DNA of 23,621 nt from DATKDU01 sp035512595 (GTDB lineage: Bacteria > Planctomycetota > Planctomycetia > Pirellulales > Pirellulaceae), in the NCBI GenBank assembly GCA_035512595.1, contig DATKDU010000158.1, forward strand, positions 1-23,621. The letters run 5' to 3'. Made by a program: the position numbers and the translations under genes. How positions within the stretch are numbered: the first letter of the stretch is position 1; every line of letters begins with the position of its first letter. The notes under the pieces were generated by a model. That model ran no database searches, was not told the DNA's origin, and saw only the letters and a program-made list of their open reading frames with translations. Positions 16,061-23,320 of this stretch are shown here, piece by piece.

Positions 16061-17332
16061 CTACTCGATCCAGCCGCCGCCGAGGACGCGCTCGCCGTCG
16101 TAACAGACGACGGCCTGCCCGGCCGCCACGCCATTTCGCGGTTCGTCGAAGACGACGCGGAGCCTTCCGTCCGCCAGAATCTCCGCCGTCGCGTCGGCCG
16201 GCGGGCTGTTGTAGCGGATCTTCGCCTGGCAGCGGAACGAATTCTCGTCCCCACGCTCTGCGTGGGAACGCAAGTCCGGACGCTCCGCGTCCCGCAGCTC
16301 GGGGGTCGGGACGCGGAGCGTCCCCGCGGGTGTTCCCACGCGGAGCGTGGGAACAAGGGGCACCTCCGCCAGCCAGTTACAGTCCCGTGCGGTCAGCTCG
16401 CTCCGCCCCAGCTCCTGGGGCAGTCCAATCACGACCCGCCGCGTTTCCGGCTCGATTCGCACGACGAAATACGGCTCTCCCATCGCCACGCCGAGCCCCT
16501 TCCGCTGGCCGATCGTGAACCGCTCGATGCCGGGGTGCGTGCCGACGACCCGGCCGTCGGTGGTCACGATCTCGCCGGACATGTCGATGTGCCTGCGCCG
16601 CTGCCGCACGAACTCGTCGTGATTGCCGCTGGTGACGAAACAGATTTCCTGGCTGTCCTTCTTGTCGGCCACGCGGAGGCCGATTTTGGCCGCGAGGGAG
16701 CGAATTTCGCTCTTCTTGTACCCGCCGATCGGCAGGAGCATCCGCGACAATAACTCTCGCTTGATTCCAAACAAGACGTACGACTGGTCCTTGGTGGGGT
16801 CGATGCCGCGGAGCAACGTAGGGCCCGTCTGCCGGGCGGGACCTGTGCTGGCTGGCGGACGAGCCTCAGGTCCCGCCCGGCAGGCGGGACCTACGAGCCG
16901 TGCATAATGCCCCGTCGCCACAAACTGGGCCCCCACGCTGTCGGCATAGTCGAACAGCTTGCCGAACTTGATCCAGTTGTTGCACTGCACGCACGGGTTC
17001 GGCGTGCGGCCGCGGGTGTACTCCTCCACGAAGTAGTCGATGATCTGCCGGAACTCCGCCTGCAGGTTCAGCGCGTAAAACGGAATGTCGAGCTTGTCCG
17101 CCACACGGCGGGCGTCCTCGGCATCGCTGGCCGAGCAGCACCCCTGCTTGTGATCGGCCCGCTGGCTGAAGATCGGCAGCACGAGCCCCGGCGAATCGAC
17201 CGCACACGCTTCCTGCGCCTCCTCGCCGTGCCGCATGAAGACGCCGATCACGTCGTGCCCCGCCTCGCGCAAGAGGTGCGCAGCGACACTGGAATCGACG
17301 CCGCCGGACATAGCGAGAACGATGCGGGACAT
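16061..17332 (-). CDS. mnmA: tRNA-specific 2-thiouridylase MnmA
   Basis: MnmA makes 2-thiouridine at position 34 of Lys, Glu and Gln tRNAs. Visible motifs are the PP-loop SGGVDSS at 9-15, the active-site loop PNPCVQCNNWIKFG with the likely catalytic C117, DPTKDQSYVLFG at 178-189, and SQEICFV with the second catalytic Cys at C231; TIGQRKGLG follows. At 423 residues it is longer than the usual 360 or so because of two in-frame repeat inserts: residues about 147-173 (GPACRAGPEARPPASTGPAR region) and about 325-361 (LVPTLRVGTPAGTLRVP region). Both catalytic Cys residues are intact. The start ATG 17332 (MSRIVLAMSGGVDSS) is certain by homology. There is no Shine-Dalgarno; a palindrome ends one base upstream and the frame continues into it as DRLKTCPTN. 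Confidence 0.95.
   Translation of the reverse strand: MSRIVLAMSGGVDSSVAAHLLREAGHDVIGVFMRHGEEAQEACAVDSPGLVLPIFSQRADHKQGCCSASDAEDARRVADKLDIPFYALNLQAEFRQIIDYFVEEYTRGRTPNPCVQCNNWIKFGKLFDYADSVGAQFVATGHYARLVGPACRAGPEARPPASTGPARQTGPTLLRGIDPTKDQSYVLFGIKRELLSRMLLPIGGYKKSEIRSLAAKIGLRVADKKDSQEICFVTSGNHDEFVRQRRRHIDMSGEIVTTDGRVVGTHPGIERFTIGQRKGLGVAMGEPYFVVRIEPETRRVVIGLPQELGRSELTARDCNWLAEVPLVPTLRVGTPAGTLRVPTPELRDAERPDLRSHAERGDENSFRCQAKIRYNSPPADATAEILADGRLRVVFDEPRNGVAAGQAVVCYDGERVLGGGWIE
16247..16354. repeat. Large palindrome (47-base arms) in frame inside mnmA
   Basis: Arms 16247-16293 and 16308-16354 are largely reverse complementary, with nested smaller palindromes (CCACGCTCTGCGTGG, GACGCTCCGCGTC) and a 14-base loop. 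It encodes LVPTLRVGTPAGTLRV and DAERPDLRSHAERG in the C-terminal beta-barrel region of MnmA. Peptides of this type (VPTLRVGT, HAERG) recur in unrelated planctomycete proteins from memory. Confidence 0.88.
16817..16895. repeat. Palindromic repeat in frame inside mnmA, same family as 7467-7550
   Basis: Arms 16817-16845 and 16867-16895 match at 27 of 29 positions as reverse complements, with a 21-base loop. The arms share the GGTCCCGCC / GGCGGGACC core with 7467-7550. It inserts about 25 residues between GHYARL and LLRGIDPTKDQSY of MnmA. Confidence 0.92.
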
Positions 17333-17333
17333 A

Positions 17334-17403
17334 TTCGTAGGACAGGTTTTCAACCTGTCCATCCAGAGAGTCATTTGGACAGGTTACAAACCTGTCCTAC
17401 GAA
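17334..17403. repeat. Palindromic repeat abutting the mnmA start codon
   Basis: Arms 17334-17360 and 17377-17403 match at 25 of 27 positions as reverse complements, with a 16-base loop. Each arm contains the inner palindrome GGACAGGTT/AACCTGTCC. The left arm ends one base before the mnmA ATG. In translation it gives DRLKTCPT or TGFQPV peptides, which are known to recur in planctomycete proteins (memory). Confidence 0.9.
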
Positions 17404-17449
17404 AGCTACAGTATAGAGGACAGGGGATCCTTCACGCTGGCTCGCGCTC

Positions 17450-17689
17450 ATGAGCGAATCCACCGGCACTTCGCGCCGCGGCCGATTCCGCTTTCTCGAT
17501 CAGTTCAGCCTTCGCACGCTGCTGCTCGAAGGACATCGCCACGTCAGGGTGGACCTCGATGGGCATTGTGGATTCAGCCATCTTCGTCGCACCAAGTCGG
17601 GACCGAAGTCGTGTCCGCGCCGAGGGTCTCCTGTTCGATCTTACTACTCAATCAACCCCTCCATCTCCTTCGCTTCAAGCTGCATCTGA
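17450..17689 (+). pseudogene. Possible remnant of a planctomycete FSLRTLL-type membrane protein
   Basis: The frame begins MSESTGTSRRGRFRFLDQ followed by FSLRTLLL, a start often seen in planctomycete membrane proteins where a transmembrane segment follows. Here the sequence instead continues with polar, irregular residues and runs antisense into the end of the next gene. If real, it is a 5' remnant. The evidence is slight. Confidence 0.22.
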
Positions 17690-18321
17690 TACAACATCAT
17701 CGCGCCGCTGTAGCTGGCCAGCGAGATGGCGAAGACGCAGATCAGCATGCCGAACAGGGCCCAGCCGCGGCGCTTGGAGTGCAGCCCCCACATCCCCATC
17801 CCCAAGCCGAGGATGGCGATCAGCGCGCCGCCGATGATGGCCGAGGGATTCTGCATCCACGCCACGGCCACGCCGAAGCCCCCCAGCACCAGCGAGCCGA
17901 TCGCACCGGCGACTGCCACCTGGTCGCGGATCAAATCCTGCGTCGCCGGGGGCTTGGGGCGACTGGGCAGCGGGGAAGCGCCGAGGACCGGACCGGGCTG
18001 CACCAGCGTCGTCGCGGCACCGGGCGAAAAAGGAGAACCTGTTCGCACGCGCGGCGCTGAGAGTGTAGATGCCAATTCGGCCCCGCCATCCGCCGGCACG
18101 GCTTGTACCGGCTCTTCGATTTCCGGGCCATCGGCGGCAAGCCCTGCCGGGGCGACTGCCGCAGCAGCCGCAATCACCGGCGCGGCGACCGGCGACGGCT
18201 CGCGTCGCACCGGCGGCACTCCGCCCGTATCCGGCAGCGTGGCGAAGGTCTGGCCGCATTTCCAGCAGCGGTTGACCGGCCCGAGCAGCTCTTCGCCACA
18301 CTTGGAACATCGAACGGCCAT
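17644..18321 (-). CDS. Zinc-ribbon membrane protein of unknown function
   Basis: The 225-residue protein opens with a zinc ribbon, CSKCGEELLGPVNRCWKCGQ, with Cys pairs at 5/8 and 19/22. A long Ala/Pro-rich linker (about 30-125) follows, then three hydrophobic segments: VAGAIGSLVLGGFGVAVAW, AIIGGALIAILGLGMGMW and LFGMLICVFAISLASYSGAM. The C-terminus is short and acidic (LEAKEMEGLIE). This architecture of cytoplasmic zinc ribbon plus DUF4190-like membrane end is common in planctomycetes; no function is known. The ATG 18321 gives the intact ribbon. It is preceded by GAGG about 4-7 bases upstream. It is convergent with nothing close and has no clear operon partner. Confidence 0.85.
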   Translation of the reverse strand: MAVRCSKCGEELLGPVNRCWKCGQTFATLPDTGGVPPVRREPSPVAAPVIAAAAAVAPAGLAADGPEIEEPVQAVPADGGAELASTLSAPRVRTGSPFSPGAATTLVQPGPVLGASPLPSRPKPPATQDLIRDQVAVAGAIGSLVLGGFGVAVAWMQNPSAIIGGALIAILGLGMGMWGLHSKRRGWALFGMLICVFAISLASYSGAMMLYQMQLEAKEMEGLIE

Positions 18322-18511
18322 GACGCCTCACGATCGCGGCACTGGCCTGCGGATTGCCGCCGCGGGCCTCGCGCCGATCATTGTCAAGGAAATGCCGACA
18401 AACGACGGTTGAATTTGCCCGCCACGAAAGTCCCACCCATCAATCATCCGCGCCGCGGCTGGCGCGTCAATCAACCACTCGCAGGGAACCTGGAGATGAC
18501 TCGACTTAGAT

Positions 18512-18775
18512 TTGCTGGCGCACTACGGATTCACCAAGGGGTTTGAGACGGTGGTGACTTGCGACTTCGACGGCCAGGCGCACACCGGCATCGTCAAGCT
18601 GGAAAACGGCGAGCGGGTCGAGTTGATGACCGCCGAAGGGATGCTCGTGACGATCGCCAAGGAGAACATCGAGGCCCGCCAGGAGGGGAAGTCGGCTATG
18701 CCCGAGGACTTGATCAAACGGTTCAGCAAATCGGAATTGCGAGATTTGGTGGAATTTCTGGCCGGCCAGAGATAG
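18512..18775 (+). CDS. Stand-alone C-terminal module of PVC putative heme-binding proteins
   Basis: The 87 residues, with FETVVTCDFDGQAHTGIVKL, ENGERVELMTAEGMLVTIAK, ENIEARQEGKSAMPEDLI and LRDLVEFLAGQR, match the small beta module plus helix that ends the large putative heme-binding / membrane-bound dehydrogenase proteins of planctomycetes and verrucomicrobia. The CxxCH heme site and the propeller that normally precede it are absent. The frame opens just after a TGA at 18497-18499 and the only start is TTG 18512. It may be a decayed fragment or a small free-standing gene; the reading frame itself is undamaged. Confidence 0.65.
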   Translation: MLAHYGFTKGFETVVTCDFDGQAHTGIVKLENGERVELMTAEGMLVTIAKENIEARQEGKSAMPEDLIKRFSKSELRDLVEFLAGQR

Positions 18776-18976
18776 CCGCAACTGTTTGCGGAGTAACGAC
18801 TTGCGATTCATTTGGCGCACGCAAATCGGCAATTAGACTGGAAAGTGGCTGCCGAGAAGGGAATAAACCGGTTCCTCCGGGGATCACTTCTTCCAGCGAA
18901 AGTGCCTCCGCCGGTGCCGCAGGAATCCATGGTGGAGACCGCCCCCTCCGGCGACATTCCGAACAAGGAATCTCAG

Positions 18977-19390
18977 ATGAAGAAGCTGTTTGTGCTCGTG
19001 GCGATGGCCGCCGTCGGCCTGTTTGCGTTGGGTTGTGAGCCGACGACGGACACGACCGTTGATGACGCGACCACCGATGCCACCACCGATGCCACCACCG
19101 ACGCCGCCAAGGAAGCCGGCGATGCGACGGCTGATGCCGTGACGGATGCGGTCGACAGTGCGACCGATGCCGCCAAGGACGCGACTGACGCGGCGACCGA
19201 TGCCGCCAAGGAGGCCGGTGACGCCGCCAAGGAAGCCGTGGAAGACGCGACGAAGGAAGCGACCGACGCCGCCAAAGAAGCCGCCGACGCCGCCAAAGAA
19301 GCCGCGGATGACGCGACAAAGGAAGCGGCCGATGCCGCCAAAGATGCTGCTGACGCTGTCAAGGAAGCCGTCGAGAAGAAAGACGAGTAG
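18977..19390 (+). CDS. LEA-like repeat lipoprotein
   Basis: The 137-residue protein has a lipoprotein signal (MKKLFVLVAMAAVG) with lipobox FALGC, so the mature protein would start at Cys20 and be anchored in a membrane. The rest is almost only D, A, T, K and E arranged as repeated 11-residue-like units such as TDAAKEAGDAAKEA and ADAAKEAADDATKE. This is an amphipathic, LEA/apolipoprotein-like helix that is probably disordered until it meets a surface or dries. AAGGAA six bases before ATG 18977 supports the start; upstream in-frame codons are poor. A textbook terminator follows. The role may be envelope or desiccation protection, an inference from the repeat type only. DNA-level GCCGCCAAGGAAGCC repeats make copy-number change likely. 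Confidence 0.85.
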   Translation: MKKLFVLVAMAAVGLFALGCEPTTDTTVDDATTDATTDATTDAAKEAGDATADAVTDAVDSATDAAKDATDAATDAAKEAGDAAKEAVEDATKEATDAAKEAADAAKEAADDATKEAADAAKDAADAVKEAVEKKDE

Positions 19391-20738
19391 TCTGCGTCTC
19401 GCTGGCAATTGAATCAACAAACCGGGGAGCATCGAAAGATGCTCCCCGGTTTTTGTTTCTTGGCGGCACCCTTCCCGTACGTCCCAGTGGGATGCACAGC
19501 AGCTCGCCCCCCTGTGGGCTGCTGGTGCGGACGAAGAGCTTGCCACCTGAGAGGGCCGGCAGGGCCCGCATGGTCCCGCGATTGAAAGCGTGCTTGCCCA
19601 GCTCTTCGTACTTGTTTGGATTGGCGGCAATGAGCGTCAGATTACCGTTCACGCCCAGGAGCAAGATCTTGTCGCCGGCGAGAATCGGGTGGGCGACGCC
19701 AAATCCGTCTTGCGACCATTTCACTTTGCCCGTCGCCAACTCCACGCAGCGGAGCGAAGCGGGGCCGCTGTCTTCGCGGCCGTGAATGCCGTAGAGGAAG
19801 CCGCGGTCTTCCACGGCCGTGTTGTACTGGCTGCTGAGGATGTCGTCGCTGGCCCACAGTTGCTTCGCGCCGCTGCCGGTGAGCTGCCGCAGCTCGGCGC
19901 CGATGTTGTAGCTGGCGGTGACGAACAGCTTGTCGCCGATGACCAGGGGCGTCGCCGCGTTCACCGTCGGCCCGGTCTTGCCGAAGGGAAAGAGGGTCGT
20001 CGCTTTGCCGCTGGCCGGATCGACGGCGACGCAGTTGAGCCGCGCGAGGAAGATCACTTGCTCCTTGCCGGCGATCTTGGCCAGCGTCGGCGAGGCATAG
20101 CTGGCCACCTCTTTAGTCGCCTGCCAGAGGGTCTGGCCGGTGACCGGATCGAGGGCCACGAGGCCGGCCGTCTTGCCGCCGACGTTGACCAGCAATTTGC
20201 CGCCGGCCAGGATCGGCGTGCTGCCCGCTCCGAAGTAGCCCTCGTCGGCGTCGTAGTCGGCCGCCAACTCGCGCCGCCAGAGGATCTTGCCGCTATCGAG
20301 CGCGACGCAGGCCAGCTCGCCGGCCGCTCCGTAGGCGAAGACCGACTTCTGCCATACGACCGGGACGCAGCGGGGGCCGCGGTCGCCGTGCGGATCGTAG
20401 CCTCCCCGGTAGCTGGCGGGACTGGGAGCCCGCCAGATGCGCTTGCCGGTGGCCGCATCGACCGCATCGACGACTTCGCTGTCGTCCACGCGGTGGAAGA
20501 CGATCACCTTCTGGCCGACGACCACCGGCCCGGCATAGCCGCCGCCGAGCTTATAGATCCACTGGGGCTTGAGCTGGGCCGGGTCGAGGCGGCTGGGGAG
20601 CGTTTCCCCGTCCGCCTTGCCGTTGCGGTCGGGACCGAGGATTTGCGGCCAATCGCCGGCGGATAGGGGACCATCGGCCAGCAACCATGCCACCGCCAGC
20701 AACCCGAGGAAAACAGACCGTTTGGCGGAAATTCTCAT
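19359..20738 (-). CDS. Exported PQQ-like beta-propeller protein
   Basis: From ATG 20738 the protein has 459 residues: a Sec signal (SVFLGLLAVAWLLADGPLSA), then DWPQILGPDRNGKADG, a start typical of planctomycete PQQ/BamB-like propellers. Several blades follow, e.g. VDAATGKRIWRAPSP, LACVALDSGKILWRRE, LVALDPVTGQTLWQATKE and CVELATGKVKWSQDG. Propellers of this type are periplasmic and may scaffold proteins or bind PQQ; no dehydrogenase residues are evident. GAGGAG lies about six bases before the ATG. The propeller ends near GGELLCIPLG (about 19490); the frame then continues about 40 residues through the terminator hairpin and 32 bases into the opposite lipoprotein gene. The original stop may therefore have been lost, or a frameshift lies near the end. 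Confidence 0.88.
   Translation of the reverse strand: MRISAKRSVFLGLLAVAWLLADGPLSAGDWPQILGPDRNGKADGETLPSRLDPAQLKPQWIYKLGGGYAGPVVVGQKVIVFHRVDDSEVVDAVDAATGKRIWRAPSPASYRGGYDPHGDRGPRCVPVVWQKSVFAYGAAGELACVALDSGKILWRRELAADYDADEGYFGAGSTPILAGGKLLVNVGGKTAGLVALDPVTGQTLWQATKEVASYASPTLAKIAGKEQVIFLARLNCVAVDPASGKATTLFPFGKTGPTVNAATPLVIGDKLFVTASYNIGAELRQLTGSGAKQLWASDDILSSQYNTAVEDRGFLYGIHGREDSGPASLRCVELATGKVKWSQDGFGVAHPILAGDKILLLGVNGNLTLIAANPNKYEELGKHAFNRGTMRALPALSGGKLFVRTSSPQGGELLCIPLGRTGRVPPRNKNRGASFDAPRFVDSIASETQTTRLSSRRLP
19419..19454 (+). terminator. Strong Rho-independent terminator with GAAA tetraloop
   Basis: A perfect 15-bp stem (19419-19433 with 19438-19452, core CCGGGGAGCATC) closes a GAAA loop and is followed by a T run. 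It ends the lipoprotein transcript 29 bases after its stop. It lies inside the annotated C-terminal extension of the convergent PQQ gene, and on that strand it also has an A/T flank, so it may act both ways. Confidence 0.92.
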
Positions 20739-20845
20739 CGAAAACTCCTCGATCGGCCCGGTGCAGTAATCTGCCACCCTGGCGGCCGTTTGTGGTGGGA
20801 TCCTCTCCCTCGCTAGTCGGTTTGTCAACTTCCGGAGGAATTCGT

Positions 20846-20920
20846 ATGATAAACAGCATCGCCGCGCTCGGCATCCGGGCAATGCGCCTCGGCCGGATCT
20901 GTGCGCCCGGAATGGAGTAA
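20846..20920 (+). CDS. Small leader ORF (24 residues) before the membrane-protein gene
   Basis: GGAGGA (20834-20839) lies six bases before an ATG that opens a 24-codon ORF reading MINSIAALGIRAMRLGRI and ending in PGME. Its stop TAA is six bases before the TTG start of the membrane-protein gene, and its last codons (GGAATGGAG) contain the GGAG that serves as ribosome site for that TTG. This arrangement fits a translationally coupled leader peptide. The alternative is a chance ORF that happens to have a good ribosome site. Confidence 0.5.
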   Translation: MINSIAALGIRAMRLGRICAPGME

Positions 20921-20926
20921 TCTCGT

Positions 20927-22060
20927 TTGCCCCGTCTCATTCGTTGGCTGGAAAAAAAGCGGGGGGATCGCCGGACCGGCTCCAACCTCGTCGGCAGCGT
21001 CGGCGAGGCGGTGTTTCACGGCGCCATCTTCCTGCTGGGGGTGGGAGCCCTCGCGGCACTCGTCACCGCCCACGTCATGCAGCCGGCATCGGCCTGGTAT
21101 GCCGTCGGCGTCGGCTTCTGGTGCATGGTGCTGGTCCTTTCGTCGCTGGCGATCATGGGGGGAGTCGGCGTGCTGCGGACGGCACTGCGCCTGAGCTTCT
21201 CGGCCGAGCGGCGAAGCGCGATGGCGCGGCGGGCCAACAATCTCGATCTGGTGCGCGAAGCGGTGCCGCAGCCCAAGGACTTTCCCACCCTTCCCTGGCA
21301 CGAAGGGCTGACCAATAGCCCGGGGACGGAGCTGGCGTATCGCTTGCCGGCGACTAACAAGGCGGGCTGGCGACTGCTGGCGATGACCTTTTTTTCGCTG
21401 CTCTGGAATGCGGTGGCCTGCGTCCTTTTGGTCGTGGCGATCCGGGGTTGGCTGGCGGGGGAGCTGAACGCATTTCTGGCGTCGGTCCTGATTCCATTTC
21501 TCGCCATCGGCGGAGGCAGCATCTACTTTGTCCTGCGTCAGATCTGGATCGATGCCGGCATGGGACCGACCGCGCTGGAGATCTGCAGCCATCCGCTGTT
21601 GCCGGGCAAGACTTACCGCCTCCACCTCTCGCAAAGCGGGCACATCGGCGTCAAGTCGCTGTCGCTGTGGCTGGTGTGCGAGGAGGAGGTGACTTATCAC
21701 CAGGGGACCGACATTCGCCGCGAAGCGCGAACGACCTTCGAGCAGCGGCTGCACGAGCAGTCCGATTTTCAGATCGAGCCGGGAATGCCGTTCCGCGCCG
21801 ACTGCGACCTGGCGATTCCACCGCGGGCGATGCACTCGTTCCAGTCGGAGCACAATGCGGTTCATTGGTGGCTGGTGGTGCGGGGCGTGCTTGAGTACTG
21901 GCCGCAGTTCGAGCGGCGTTTTCCGATCATCGTCTACCCGGGGGACGCGACGATGCGGATTGCGGAGCCGTCGTCGGCAGTGCCGGCCCCCCACACGGCC
22001 GGCGCACCGGTCCGGCCTCTGGCAGCGCGGCGTTCTGCTCCGGCCGGGGTGTCCGCATGA
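20927..22060 (+). CDS. Membrane protein with four transmembrane segments and a C-terminal beta domain
   Basis: The 377-residue protein starts at TTG 20927 with GGAG eight bases upstream; no other start fits. Hydrophobic segments lie at about 28-50, 57-83, 148-173 and 182-203 (FHGAIFLLGVGALAALV, WCMVLVLSSLAIMGGV, FFSLLWNAVACVLLVVAI, FLASVLIPFLAIGGGS). The rest (about 210-345: LLPGKTYRLHLSQSG, SLSLWLVCEEEVTY, RADCDLAIPPRAMHSF, HWWLVVRGVLEYWP) resembles an arrestin-like beta sandwich. It ends with a Pro/Ala-rich tail. No named family comes to mind. It overlaps the next gene by ATGA, so the two products are probably made together. Confidence 0.8.
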   Translation: MPRLIRWLEKKRGDRRTGSNLVGSVGEAVFHGAIFLLGVGALAALVTAHVMQPASAWYAVGVGFWCMVLVLSSLAIMGGVGVLRTALRLSFSAERRSAMARRANNLDLVREAVPQPKDFPTLPWHEGLTNSPGTELAYRLPATNKAGWRLLAMTFFSLLWNAVACVLLVVAIRGWLAGELNAFLASVLIPFLAIGGGSIYFVLRQIWIDAGMGPTALEICSHPLLPGKTYRLHLSQSGHIGVKSLSLWLVCEEEVTYHQGTDIRREARTTFEQRLHEQSDFQIEPGMPFRADCDLAIPPRAMHSFQSEHNAVHWWLVVRGVLEYWPQFERRFPIIVYPGDATMRIAEPSSAVPAPHTAGAPVRPLAARRSAPAGVSA

Positions 22061-22458
22061 TCCTGATGGAACCGCTGATCAGCCTCTGCCTGGTTGGTCC
22101 CCAGCGCGTCTTTTCCGCCGGCGACGAGCTGATCGCCGAGTATCAGTTCGATGCCGTGGCGGCGGACGAAATCCAGGCGGTCGAGGCGTCGGTGCTGTGG
22201 TATACCGAAGGCAAAGGGGACGAGGACCTGGGGGTGCATTTCTTTGAGCGCCGCGTGCCGTCTGACGCCGAGCAGGGAGACCTGCGGTCGCTGCGGCGAT
22301 TTACGTCCCAGCTTCCCAGCAGCCCGCTAAGTTACGCGGGGCAGCTTTTCTCCGTCCGGTGGTGCGTGCGCGTGCGGCTCTTTTTGCGCCGCGGGCGGGA
22401 ACTCGTGCAGGAAGTGCCGTTTATCTTGGGAGCCGTGCCAGGGGAGAGTGCAGAGTGA
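22057..22458 (+). CDS. Small arrestin-like protein, partner of the upstream membrane protein
   Basis: The 133-residue ORF starts at an ATG overlapping the preceding stop (ATGA). It has no signal peptide or membrane segment. The sequence SLCLVGPQRVFSAGDELIAE, ASVLWYTEGKGDEDLGVHFF, PLSYAGQLFSVRWCVRVRLF and ELVQEVPFILG reads as a beta-sandwich like the C-terminal domain of the upstream protein, so the two may associate or share an origin. The family is not named. The MITE-like element follows 28 bases after its stop. Confidence 0.75.
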   Translation: MILMEPLISLCLVGPQRVFSAGDELIAEYQFDAVAADEIQAVEASVLWYTEGKGDEDLGVHFFERRVPSDAEQGDLRSLRRFTSQLPSSPLSYAGQLFSVRWCVRVRLFLRRGRELVQEVPFILGAVPGESAE

Positions 22459-22486
22459 CGAATGCCGGTAGCTCCCAGTCCGCACT

Positions 22487-22661
22487 CCACCGACCCTGGT
22501 CGGTGGGAATGCGAATGCGAGGCTAGAGCGACGCACCTTCATCCCCCATTCCCGGTCCCATTCCCGCTCCCGCCGCTTCGCGGGAGCGGGAAAAGAGGAC
22601 TATTTTGGAGTCGGTCGCCGTCTAGCCGTTCAATCACGGTTCCACCGACCAGGGTCGGTGG
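22487..22661. mobile_element. MITE-like palindromic element, copy 2 (about 175 bp)
   Basis: The ends CCACCGACCCTGGTCGGTGG (22487-22506) and CCACCGACCAGGGTCGGTGG (22642-22661) are the same as in copy 1 at 13587-13756. Inner conserved words GGCTAG and the GCTAGA...GGCGAC inverted pair, and a central hairpin (CCCGCCGCTTCGCGGG), are in the same order, while the sequence between has diverged. It lies between the arrestin-like gene and the ATPase gene, in no gene. No target duplication is obvious. Confidence 0.88.
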
Positions 22662-22741
22662 TGAACGACGCGTGCATACCTCGAGTACTTGGAATTACTG
22701 AGTCCCTGCCCTCTGCACGCTCCCCTCTGCATTTGACCCCC

Positions 22742-23320
22742 ATGCACTCCAACCCCTTTGCCACCCGCTTCACTCGCCCCGGTGCGCTGGCGTTTCTGTT
22801 TCCCGCGGGTCAGTCAGCGGAGTCCATCGTCTCCGCATTGGCCCAGGCCCAGTGGTGGGGCCAGATCCTCGGTCCCCACGGATCGGGAAAATCGACGCTG
22901 CTGGCGGCACTCATGCCGGAACTTGCCCGGCAGGGACGCGACGTCGTTCACTTGGTATTCCGCAGCGGACCGGCTCCCGGCTCCTCGCCGCCCGTCGCGG
23001 GCTCGTGGACCAGCCAGACGCAGGTCGTCGTCGATGGCTACGAGCAGCTTTCCTGGTGGAACCGGCGGAACCTGAAGCGTGCCTGCCGAAAGACCGGCGC
23101 TGGCCTGCTGCTCACGGCTCACCGGCCGTGCGGGCTGGCCACCCTATTCCAGACCAAACCGACCGTTGAACTGGCCGAGCAGATCGTGCGACAACTCCTC
23201 GCGGCCGATGACCAGACCATCACCACGGAAGACATTCGCGAGGTCTGCCGTCAACATCCCACCAACCTGCGCGAGGTGCTATTCGGGCTGTACGACTTGT
23301 ACCAACGGCGCATGTCGTGA
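22742..23320 (+). CDS. Small P-loop ATPase
   Basis: This 192-residue protein has a Walker A motif GPHGSGKSTLLAAL at 44-57, a Walker B-like VVVDGYEQLSWW at 95-106 and a sensor-like LLLTAHRPC near 122-130, followed by a helical end with TTEDIREVCRQHPTNLREVL. The layout is that of a compact AAA/ABC-like NTPase domain; the partner is unknown. ATG 22742 follows about 80 bases of leader after the MITE-like element; the upstream frame (from 22658) is not protein-like. The downstream gap before phoH is about 170 bases. Confidence 0.85.
   Translation: MHSNPFATRFTRPGALAFLFPAGQSAESIVSALAQAQWWGQILGPHGSGKSTLLAALMPELARQGRDVVHLVFRSGPAPGSSPPVAGSWTSQTQVVVDGYEQLSWWNRRNLKRACRKTGAGLLLTAHRPCGLATLFQTKPTVELAEQIVRQLLAADDQTITTEDIREVCRQHPTNLREVLFGLYDLYQRRMS

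Noticed and set aside
16034..16753. A 239-codon plus-strand ORF
   Set aside because: It is antisense to mnmA; it has the usual shadow composition.
19590..20666. A 358-codon open frame on the plus strand
   Set aside because: It is antisense to the PQQ propeller gene; no domain is visible.
20825..21994. A 389-codon open frame on the minus strand
   Set aside because: It is antisense to the membrane-protein gene, which has a ribosome site, hydrophobic segments and coupling to the next gene. The antisense translation is His/Arg/Gln-rich.
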